Shown here: positions 28,701-40,700 of the stretch, piece after piece
Layout of the letters: every line of letters begins with the position of its first letter
Position numbering within the stretch: position 1 is the first letter of the stretch
DNA from: Amblyornis subalaris
Lineage: Eukaryota; Chordata; Aves; Passeriformes; Ptilonorhynchidae
Assembly (NCBI GenBank): GCA_018881555.1
Contig: JACAXG010000052.1
Coordinates: forward strand, 1,798,001-1,862,000
Direction of reading: 5' to 3'
Length of the DNA: 64,000 nucleotides
Program-made: the position numbers and the translations under genes
The notes under the pieces: model-generated
Database searches by the model: none
The model's input: only the letters and a program-made list of their open reading frames with translations
Told to the model about the DNA's origin: nothing

Positions 28701-31700
28701 TTCTGACTTGGTGACTTAAAATTACACATGCACTTGTCTTGCACTAGTTGAAGTCATCTTTCAGAACAGGAGACCGCCTTGCTAGAAATGTGTGATGGGA
28801 CCAGCTACTGTTTTGTTGTAACAGAAGTATGGGAATTTTCTGTGCATGGAGTCTCAAGCTTTGTAAGAAATGTCTGGCTCTTAATTTCAGTAAATGGCAT
28901 GACACACTACATCCATTTTGAACTTTTGACAAACTGTTTCTGTGTAATGGATGATTTGCCATGGTGAGCAATGGACTCAGGTGACATGATTAGGAAAACA
29001 AAACTTTCCCCTTTTGCAAAACATTCTGCCAGTAAATTTACTTGAGGAGAAAGTTTGCATTATAGTACCTTGAGCTTCTTCCTCCGATATTTCTTTGTTC
29101 CCATTTCTTTGTTGATCTATGTCTTTTTTTTTAAACTTTGTTGCTCAGAATGTCTTTAATGCTAGCCAAGGAGTAAGGGATTTGGACTTTTTTTCATGGA
29201 CTTCCAAAGCTTTACCCCCTAAGGTGAGTTAAATTACAGGAACAGTCACACTGTATCTCATGTTTTCAGAATGCACCTTATGACTCAACTTTATGCTAAA
29301 TATTCTTTGAAGTCTGTTTTACTGTGAATTATTTTTAAAGGAAATAGCAGATTTCCATGGAGTGATGTATCTGTGTCTTTCTTCTAGAATGAGAAAAAAA
29401 TACCAGGGCAGATTATTGAATTTTTAATTCCTGAGTAGCGCTCTCCTTTTTTAACAAACCAAATTAGAAATTCAGAGAGATGGCCTAGTAACACAACTAA
29501 GCCTTTCATTCTCTCCTAATTCAGAATTTACTTGTAAAATTTTTTCTGTTATTGGAGGCTTCACATGAAGTTACAGCATCTAATAAGATGATATTTGTAT
29601 GAGTAAAGCCACAAATACTTAATAAATACTCTGCCCATTCTTAATTTTTTTTTTAATTATGTAATTATAGGAACAAGTTATGTACAGTTAAGCTGTTTAA
29701 ATTAATTGTAGAAATGTTTGTCTAAATATCAGTGCCCACAGTGTTTTGAGATCGAGGTCTTTTCGTATGAACTTTGTGATGAAGATGATAATGTGTTTTA
29801 TGTTTTGGTCTAGAGATTTTAAAACTTGTTTGTCCATTGAAACTTTTTCCCCAGAATAGCAAACGTTTTATATGAAGATCTAAACTACATTTAAACTGTC
29901 TTTTTTTTTTTTCCCTTGAACCAGTTTACCTCAGCTTGCATTAACTTGGTTTGTAAGTTACGTATTTACATAACAGAATCATTTTTGTGTAAAGGCTTCT
30001 TGAAAAAAATGCTGTATTAGTCTGGACATAGTGCACAGCAAAAAAAAAAAGCTGAAAACATGATAATTAAAGAGATCGGAGGAAATTGCATTCATTTAAA
30101 AGGAAATAACCTAACCAGAAGTTTGGGTTAAATCTCACAAAAGGTGGTGTTCTTTTACACAGCAGGAAGTGACTTGGTGGAAGATCTTATTACATTGTTA
30201 CAGGAGATTGTCCAGGTAGAAAGTATCAGCATATTCAGAAGTTGTTAAATTTAGAGAAATCAGATTCATAAATAAACACTAAAGGAAATAGAGTATACCC
30301 TGTAACATCCATAGTAAAAAGGTTTTAAATGCTTCTGGTATATAAGGGACAGACCACTAATAGACTTGTATGCTGCTTCTAAAGAGCATCTCCTGTTGCT
30401 GAACAGAATAGACTGAATTAGATGAACCACTCGTTTTATCCAGTAGGACATTATGTAGTTCGTAACTTTCAGATGTTCTTTTAAAAGCACCTATGACTTT
30501 CATTATAAGTATAATAGAGCCGGCTCCTGCTCCTCACTTGCATTCTTCTCAAATAAATGCATGTTTGTTACTCCAATCCCTCATATTTTTTTGTACAAAA
30601 GCCTTTTTGTTAAGCTGTGTCTGGCTGAAAAATCTATGCTAATTTTTCTCTTCTTTTAGTAACTGCCATGTTTTCTTGGTAAGAAATTCAGAGTGTTTGC
30701 TTATTTCAGACTTGAATATATATTTCATCTGTAAGTAGTATGAGGTGAAATAAATTTGCAGGTCCTCTTTATTGTCATAGTGGATACAATAAATATGCAC
30801 TAATATTTACATGTGCATTTAAAAATCTGTGGTATTGCTGTTACACTTTGTCATAATTTTGCCTTTACTCTAAATTAACTATATATTCTAAATGTGAAAT
30901 TAAAAAATTCCCTTTACATAGCCTCAGACTTTCACCATATTTCACAAATAAAGCCCGATGAATGAGTGTGTATCCTGATCAATGTCAGCATAGATGGTTT
31001 AGTGAAAGCAGTTAGATTAAATAATTCATCTCTAATGTTAGATATGAGCTATTCCTTTTATATAAATGGTTACATTTATACCACTTTTGTTTGAAGAGTA
31101 ATTCAATTAATGTGCAATTTAGTAGTAGTTTAGCATTGCACACTAAAATTAGCAATGTAACTAGTATCTCCTTTTGAGAAATTTACCTTTTGTAGTCTTG
31201 AAGTAAGTATTTCCTATCTAAATAGTTTAAATGTGGTATTAATAGGTTTTATTCTGTTCTGTTTTGCCTTTTTTTTAATTTCATAGGAATCTAGGTCTAA
31301 TGCTGATGATTTTTTCAAAGACCTAAATTCACACTGCCCACAGGAAGCAGTGATGCAAGAACAAGATATGCCATTCATTCGAGGTGGACCCGGAGTGTAC
31401 AAGGTAGTGAAGACTGGCCCATCAGGTCACAACATCAGAAGCTGCCCTAACCTTAGAGGTATCCCAATTGGAATGTTAGTTCTGGGAAACAAAGTCAAGG
31501 CAGTGGGCGAGGTATGGATCCTTGTAGCTTCAGTTCATGTCTTCATAGATACCAGTATATAACAGTAGTAAACGCAACAAAAGAATCTGCCTCTGTACAG
31601 GTTTGCTTTTCCCCTCCTTGTGGTAAATACTGACCTTTGACCTTGGTTTATAAGTACTAATGCAGTCATGTCTTTTGCCTTTTGCATTGATTGGGATAAT

Positions 31701-34700
31701 GTTAAAATTGTATTGCAGTTACATATGCTTGCTTATATATTTGTTACAGTATTCCTTACAAAATTGTGTTTCTTGTTCTACTTTTTTGTCATATTCTTTG
31801 AAAGAATTCTGTTTCATTTACAAACTGTTTTCCTAGGACCTAACCATTTAACAAACTCCTGTGTTTCTCTGTATTGCTTGTACTAATTTGTTCAGTTGCT
31901 GAACTGTTGTTATTATTGCGGGTTGTCCGGTTGTGGCGTTTCATGGTTAAGAAGGGCTTAAGGATGAAGTGTGTCATGCTATTTCCTAAATATAATGTCA
32001 GGAACAAAATTAATACTCATAAAGACTTTTCATGTTCAACTTGGTATTATAATTCTGCTATTGCCACCATTGATTAGAAGGTATATTTTGGTGACTGTTT
32101 CGCTCAAGTTTTTATTTAGGTTTATTTGGATGTTCTGAAGTTGTGGTGTTGGTGTTTTGCTTCTGAATATAAACAGGTCTAAAATGTTTGGAATTATTCC
32201 TAACTGCAAAGGTGCCATAAATAGGTTTGGTACTTCACTCTGCCTCAGCCTGTGGCCTTAATTTAAGAAACTTTTTTTTAACATTTGCTTTGTAATATAA
32301 ACCTAGAAATTCCAGAGTATTTCCAGATACTATAATAAGTTGCTGAGTCATGCTACTGAATTGTTTGAAAAGCCAGTAAATTTTGCTTTTTTATGTGTGT
32401 GCATCAGGTGACTAATTCAGAAGGTACGTGGGTGCAAATGGATAAGAACAGCATGGTAGAGTTCTGTGAAAGTGATGAAGGCGAGGCATGGTCGTTAGCT
32501 AGAGACAGAGGTGGAAACCAATACCTTCGACATGAAGATGGCAAGTGGTTGTTTTGTTTTATTTTTTTAAATTAACTTAGAACAAAATAAACAATCTAAA
32601 CAGGAGAAATAAAGGATCTGAGTTTTGAACAGGTATGACATTAATTTATGCATTTTCACTTGAGTTATGTTTCATAGCCAGACTTGAAATAAGAGAACTG
32701 TTAAAATATTTCCCCATGTTTTATTCTCTACCGGTTATGGATCATGATTTTAACCATCTTTTTTCTTATTGCTATGGAGTAATTTTTAAGCATCTGTTTT
32801 CCAAAAGATGTCTTCCTGAAAAGCTTTTGACCTCAGCAGTCATAATCTGCTTGTGTTCTCTAGATTGTACTTATTGTCAGCCTCTTATTTATTGATTAGA
32901 ATAACAGACTCTTTCCCTCTTTTCTGGTTTTGGCATTTGGTGCTGAAATTTATTTCACACACAGACACTCTAATAATTATCATCACATTACTATATTAGA
33001 ACAAAGCAAATCTTGCTAATACATATGCATTTTCTGTAGACTGTTGTGGCTTGACTCCAAGGTATAAAACCTGCAAAGAAGGGGAATAATGAAGAGTGTT
33101 TCATAAAATACTGTAGGTGTTTACATAATACTTAGAACACTTATCTTTTTTTGAAGTCATAGCTTTTCTATTCTTAGTTGTGTCTGATAATATCAAATTC
33201 TGAGGTGCTCAAAGAGCCCAGGTAGATTCTAGAAACTAAATAATGGTGAATTGGAACAGTACCTTATTGTTGAAAGCACACGTATTCAATAATAGGGTTG
33301 TTAAATTAATTATTTTCTATTTTAATATGGGGCTGTTTGCTTTTCTAGTAGAAAATCATTTCTCTGAAATTAGTAAATGAAGCAGTGTGCAAGAATTTCC
33401 ATTCAAGAGTGCTTATTTTGAGAAATACATTTAAGTAACGTGACAGTATTTTGCATTTTTAAGTAGTCTTTTCAGCTTCAGTAATAGATCTATCATTTCA
33501 TATTTTCTTTAATTTCTCAAAGTATATGTGTGCTCTAAGAAAGAATTCCCAAATCTGGAAGAATTTAAACAAGACCCTTGTTTGAAGGTGTGTCTTCAAA
33601 TTCTTGATACTTATGTACTGTTACTGAAGGACATCTTCAAATATATCATTGTTCTCACAGAAAAACAGAAATGCAAGCTCCAGGCTTTGAGGACAAAACT
33701 CTGTAGTAGGATTTTTGCAATACAGCTCATAAGAATACCATTTTAGAAATTTTCTGATACAAATCCCTTCCCTCCATATACCCATTTTTAATCTTTTATA
33801 GATGAGTTTTCGTTTTTATAGGTAGGGTGAAGATGGATGTCTCTTGCACATCTTGCTGAAGCAGTTTAAGCAGTTATTAGTGCAACTACCTAGCTATTTC
33901 AACCTATTCTATATTCCTAGTCCGCCTCAGTACCACGCAGAACTAATGGGCTTAAGCCATATCGGAAGGTTATTTTAAGCAGATAGGTTTTATTTGCCAT
34001 GAAATTATTTAGACATACTTTATCATCAATTTCAATGCTTTTGCTAGAGGGGAATAATGAGGATTTGAAGGAGCTCAAGNTAGATTTGCAGTTGTCTATG
34101 TTTTTATCCACAAATAACACCATCTTTCACATTATGTTTGTATTTTCATTATTTAATAAAATTATAATTAAATTCCCATAAAGAAGTAGGATTTCTGCCA
34201 GGGACAAGGCAAAAGTCATACTGAATACCTAGGTCCATAGGCAGATATCCAGTTAAAACACTGCAGCAAGATCCAGAATAGCTGGAGAAAATTCTAGATT
34301 TTTTTTTTTTTTTATAAACTGACTTTATATTTCCAGCTTTCTCCTTCGTAATTTTTTTTAACTTGAATATGTGTGTTATGTAAAAGTTTCTACTCTGAAA
34401 TGCAGTTTTGTCCTGAAATGCAATTTTTAAAAAATTACTTTTAGAAGACTTGAGATTTCTGTTTAATTTAATCCATGTTAATTTCATTACATTTGCACAA
34501 AANAAAATTGTTCAAGGTGCCGACTTGAGCTTTTAAACCTGCATTTGGGATATTTTTCTGAATGCTTTCTTACATATCATCAGTTGGAATGATATTTCTG
34601 ACCATACTGTCTCAGTAATTTCTCCCTAAATTTAAATAGTCAAGTGGCCTCTGCCTTGTTTATTTTAGTTCTACTGTAGTTTTGAATATTATGAAAGACT

Positions 34701-37700
34701 CCAGATTGGTTTGGGTTGGAGGTTGCTTTAGTGTCATACAGAAAGGAAAAATTATAGTACTCATTTATAGATACAAATAAACCTATCAGGAAAAAATGTC
34801 TTNTGTCTCATGAACTATTAGAGGGTAGCCACAATTAAACATTTATTGGCTCAGAGTTTGCCACTGAAAACTATTTTTTCTCCACCTTGCTTCCTTAAAA
34901 AGGAATTTTAACAATTGCTGTGCAAAGAATAAACACTGCTGAATGGTGTGGTGTTACTGGAAAAAAAACAAGTGTCAAATAATGGCAAAGCTGGCAACAA
35001 CTCAGTCAAACAAAAAACAGTCTACATGGTATTAAGTTCTCTGTCTTTATATTTTTAGAGTATGAGCTCTGACGAAGAGATGTGCTCTTTTTCAAGGATA
35101 ATTTCATTAAGAGGAAAACTGCTATCTGTGGAAATAAATATCACTCTCTTGCTCTGTGACTCATCTTTCTGCTGTAAATCAGTTACTAAGAGGGTCTAAT
35201 TCTGAAGTGATATGATTTTTTTACAGAGCAAGTCCTTCTGGATCAAAATGTGCAGACTCCTCCGCCAAGTCCTTTTTCAATACAAGCTTTCAGTAAGGGG
35301 ACAAGCTGTAGTAATGGACAAGGATTTGATTATGGCCTTGGAAACAATAAAGGTAAGTTTTTACACTCATATTTTTAAAAATTATGTTTTTCTTAGCTTT
35401 TCTTATATTTTTATATACTCATTTCCTGGTGTTTTATTTTTATATACTCATTTCCTGCTGTTTTAGGCACCACAGGTCTTCTCCAAAGCAGTAGTACAAT
35501 GAATTGCAAGACATGAAAATCAGATTTGTCTCTGCTTTAGTTTCACTTGGTCTAAGTACTCTTTATAAAAAGGATCATCAAAGATTTGGAAGTTAGTTGT
35601 GGCTTTCCATAGTGGTAGGCACAAAACTGTAATGCTGAAATGAAAAATACATACTTGTAAAACAAGATTAGAAAATTGATTTATTTAGAAAGCACGTTTT
35701 AAAAGGCCAGAAACATTTGTCATCTGTCTTGACAATTTTTTAAGTGCCTTTAATGGGTTGACAAGGTAAAACATACCATTTGAGATTTTTTTGTAAAATT
35801 CAAGGAAAAAAGGTTGTAACACTGAAGTTACCTTTCAATCACATAGATACCAGTTACAAATGCTGGGAGATAAATAAAATCTAAGTAATTTTACTGGTAT
35901 AAAATAATTGTTTCTTTTAATCATGGTTTATTTTGTCAGCAAGATCTAAATATATATATGTGTGTGTATATATATATGTATAAAAGCCATCACAATAAAC
36001 TCAATCTGCATGCCTTCTGTTCATTTATTGATTAGTTATAGAAGATCTAATAATACAGGAGGGACTTTTGTTGAAGCAGTTGTCCTTAAGAAATATGCCC
36101 AGAACTTGGAGCTCTCTTGTTGTATTCTTACATCACTATACTCTGTCCATGCCACTACAAAGAGGGGCCTAAGGTGTGCTATGTTTTTTAACACCAGCAT
36201 ATGTTTCTTGGTGGTCTCCTAAATAAAATAACTTGACTTACTTTAAAGGAGAGGAGATTAGGAAAAAAACTATTCCTAAATACTGTAATCTGTTAGTGTC
36301 ACAACATGAAATAGTTTCATATCATTTCACAGTGGTTTACTGTGTAGAGAATAGTTCAGGCTTGTCCATGCATTGTTACAGGAAATCCTTTTTTTGGACA
36401 AGGGCTGGAAAAGTTTAAGTGTTTTCCTTTTGTTTTGTAGAGCCTTTTAAACCTGCTTTTTCCAGTTCATCCATACTCATTTCAAAGTAATGGTGGAATC
36501 GGGAAAGTGGAAGTATTTAAGATGTGAGGCAGTATTACAGCTTCTCTCAATGTCAATTATGTAATAGTGCAAAAGTATCTGTTCTTTTTTCTGCAGAAGC
36601 ATAGTAAGACAACAGTTTTTTCATCTGTGTTGTCCNTAGAGAAAATCTTGGCAATAAATATCCTATATTAACAGATATGCTGGTTTCTGAAGACATTGTG
36701 ATTCTCTCTACCACATTTGAAGCAGCTTCAAAGGTGTTTCTTTGGGATAACACAGTTACAGAAAGTTTGGAAGCTACTCCTGGCATTGAATTCCATACCA
36801 TTTTGTATGCATTATTTTCTCAACATACTCTAAAGCTGTGATGTTTAGTGTGAATGAACAACTCAGCTAGATGCCTTTATTCGTTCTGTGTACTGTATTT
36901 CCTTCTGAATTGCCCAAGAGTGGAGAGTTGGTGGCAACTATATTGAAAGAATAATGGTCTTACTTTCCCTGAAAATAGAATTCTTCAGCTGTACCATTAC
37001 TCTATATGCAGTCTTTTTGTATTCTCAGATCTAAGAAGCTTTGAGTTTTGTGAAAAATAAAAAATGGAAGGTACAAGCACAATCTCTTAGGGCAATTTCT
37101 GAATGAAGCACTTCTTTCGGAGGTGCTTCTTTGTTGAAAGTGCTTCTGTAGGGATGCCCTAGTTTCAATGAAAATTCAGTCCCCATCTGTGAGTGTTTCA
37201 AATGACTGGTCAAATGTAAAGATCCCCATGNTAGGTCTGTGTTTACAGTATTACCTGCAAGACAGAAGACATGGCTGATTTAGCTATGTCTTCTCTCTTC
37301 CAGCTTTCTACATTACAGGCAAGTTTTTAATACTCTGCATAAGTGGCCCTACCCACCTCCATATTTGATTATTGTGGGCAGATGACTTTGAGCTTCTTCT
37401 GAGATGTTCTTCCCTTTAAAATAATTACTCATTTTAGGAATTAGGCATGTTGCATTTAAAAATAATAGTGGTTTGTGAAACATTTAAATCACAGAATGGC
37501 TGGGGTTGGAAGAGACCTTAGAGATCATCTAGTTCCAAACCCCCTTAGATCAGGTTGCTCAATCATTTCTAGGTTTTTAAGGTAGGGATGATTGCTACTG
37601 AAGTACAGATTCCAGTATCTTCAGGTATGCTACTTCCAAACTAGTGAAATAAAATTGTTTTATTGATTCATGTAGATGATTATTTAGAAGGCATTCCACC

Positions 37701-40700
37701 TATTTTCTGGTACTTTTGTTTTCTTATTTTTTAACCCAAAATATCAAGCAAATAAATTTAACTTTGGAGTTCTTATGTAGTACAGGGTTTGATACATCCA
37801 CTGATCTTTCTCTAATTCCTTAAAAAGACAATTGATAATCATCCAAAAATGTTGTAAGTTCTGTATTAGCTGCTAAATTTTTTTGCCTAGGTTTTCTAGA
37901 ATGCTGTCAAAATTACAGGAATTTGCAGGATAAAGTGACATTGTTAGGATTTGCCTGGTGACGATTCAAATCTGAGATTCTCTCAAATTTTTGATGTCTC
38001 CTACCTCATATTATTAAGTATACTTCAAGTTACAACATGGTGTGGCCACCTTACTGAGGCATCATGTATTTCTAATGCTCACACAGAGTTTTTTGGGAAT
38101 TGGCATTCAGAAATTAAATCTTTGATTTTAACATGCTAGTTTTTTGAAGGCTTTCATTTGCTTCACAACAAAGGTATGTAGTTCTTCAGAAAACCAGTTC
38201 CAGCTTCCAAGTGGTACTTATGGATTTTTTAAGTTACCTTCAATCTGACCTTGAAAAACAGCATGACAGAATACTTTTAAAGATATTTGCAAAAATGAGC
38301 AAATATTTACCGAAGTGTTGGCACAGAAATACATTTGCCAAAGCCTAGTTACATGTTAGCTTTCCCTTCTCATCAGTTTTTCTAATCTTTTTCTGCATGT
38401 ACTGTTGCATGTGTGTATTATTGTAAATGCGAGGGATTTCTGTTTTTTCTTTGGCTGCTCTTCATTTTTTTAGCAAGGCAAATATAGATCTCTGTTTTGA
38501 AATGTTTAAAATACTTGCAGTAAAATATCCATGATCCTTAAAAAACAGTAATTTTATTGCCGTGCATGGAGTGAGATTTTTATGTTTAGCCACTACCAGA
38601 GTTGTATGTGGCTAAACAAGATTTATGAGCTTTTTCTATTATCATCATTTAAACTTTGAGTACCATTTTACTCTGCCTTTCTGGAGAATGACAGGTAACA
38701 GGTTGTAGTTTTGACTGTTTCGCCCACTACAGGTGACCAACTGAGTGCCATACTGAATTCCATTCAGTCACGGCCAAATCTCCCAGCTCCTTCCATCTTT
38801 GATCAAGCTGCAAAACCTCCCTCTTCCCTTGTCCACAGTCCATTTGTGTTCGGACAGCCCCTTTCCTTCCAGCAGCCTCAGCCACAGCTTCAGAGTAAGT
38901 TTTGTCAGCCTTACCTGCCTCATCAGTGCATTTCTGCAGCTTTGACATTGCTGTTCTCAGTTGCTTACCAGCTACTAATCATCCCATAGTGCACCTTTGT
39001 GGTTTTGCTTTTTTAAGTTTTTCATCATTCAGAAGCATGTGAGGTAATGCTCCCAAAGAAGTATACTTGTTCAACTTTAATTTTTATATTGACAATATTT
39101 TGGTTTTGTATGTGTTCTTCACTGTAGACAAGTCATGAGAGTGCATTTCCAGTATCTTATGCAGCTCTGGTTTATAATTAAGGTAAATATTTCATATAGT
39201 ACAAAATGTCGGTAATTCTTTTAACATCAAAAATGTGCCGCAGTAAGTTAGCAGTCACTAACTTTTCTTACCTCCTAAANTCCTGCTTTTGTCGTTGCTC
39301 CTAACTTTAGGGATGTAGCTGGACAGCAGGAACAACTTGGCATGACTCATAATAAATGTCTTGGTAGTTTTCTCTTGGGTGCTTATAGGATTGGCATGGA
39401 CATGAAAGTTTGAGGTGTATTCACCTCCTCGAGGTGAATAGCAGCTAGCCTGATTACTAATGGGAGGACAGGAAACTGTTTTGGTTTTGATTAATGAGAA
39501 CAAAAAGCTGAGCATTCATGATGGATAGCTGAGACTGCAGTAAATCCTCTCTTACATGCAGAACAGTTACAGCATGAGTCACAGGAATACTGATTTTCTC
39601 CTGTCTCCCATAAACTCTCTCTCTGAAGTGCCTCAGCTCTTTCTTGTGGGACCCTGTCAGTCAGTTCAGTATATGCAGTCCTGCATCTATCCAGCTCAGC
39701 TTATTGAAGTGACAGTGAAGTCCTTCATGTGAGAACTAGATGAAAATTTATGATTCACTTTTACAAGGACTATCAGAAATATTCTGACTGCAATCTTCCA
39801 TTGTTATTCTGGACTTATACCAGCATCCTGAAAGCAGAATGTTCAAAAACTACTCAGATAAAACAGCTGATTGCCAGTGCCATCAGCACACCCTCATTGA
39901 GAATTTGTCAAGTGTAAATTCTTTCCCATCACTTACAGTTTTCTTCTCTTGTTCAGAGAAGTCAGCTTTGCATCAAAAATAACCCTAATTGTCTTACTTC
40001 AAATTTCAGATGATTTGTCCTTTAGCATTTAGACCCATATTGTATGAAAACAAAAGCTGTCAACATCTTTGACTGCCCAGCAAGATGGTGCTCAATGGAT
40101 TTCTCTGTCCAAGAAATGTAGATAAACTGTATTCAGTAAGCTACATCCATGTTTTGTGTTTTAATAAGGATCCCTGATTCAAACAGAAGCCTCTTTTTGT
40201 CGGGTATGGGGAGCACTGGTGGTCTATCAAAAAAAAAATGATGGAAGTAGAAAAATTTTTCAAATTTGTGTCTGATTTGCAACCTTAGCTTAGTATTAGG
40301 TCTCAACCAATTTGGTTATTTGCCCTTCCAGAAGGGCAAAAATTGTCAACCTAAACAGGTGTACTGGTGCACTGACTGTGATTTGATACAAGGACTTTTT
40401 TTTTCAAACAGTTTATTATTCATAAAGGAGAGAAATTTTAACATATTTGTTATCACCATCAAAATTTAAGAATAATATGGGAGAAAATTCCCTGTTTATG
40501 CTTCCTTAGACTTTTGCAAATTTGTTAATCTTTCATTTGCAAGTTCATCCAAATTCACCATATTGTCAGGGAGGCCTGTAAGATTATATCCATATACTTG
40601 TTCATTTAATAGTCTGATGCAGTTATAAGAGAACTGTTACAGAAACTCATTTTAAATGTGCAATTTTCATTCATTGTTTCTAAAGTTTTCTTTAGAAAAC

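Larger units (their letters stand above)
35353..38732 (+). other. Intron E19-E20 (phase 1)
   Basis: Holds a 29-bp tandem duplication, a TA/TG microsatellite and a CR1 3' fragment (each listed), and N at 36636 and 37231. Acceptor ACTACAG. Confidence 0.8.

Noticed and set aside
28514..28971. Opposed 60-76 codon open frames before E16
   Set aside because: No family similarity, no acceptor/donor pair in phase, and mutual overlap on both strands.
34706..34722. TTGGTTTGGGTTGGAGG as a second CR1 remnant
   Set aside because: Only about 17 bases match, without the following GACCTTAGAGATCAT block; chance match is likely.
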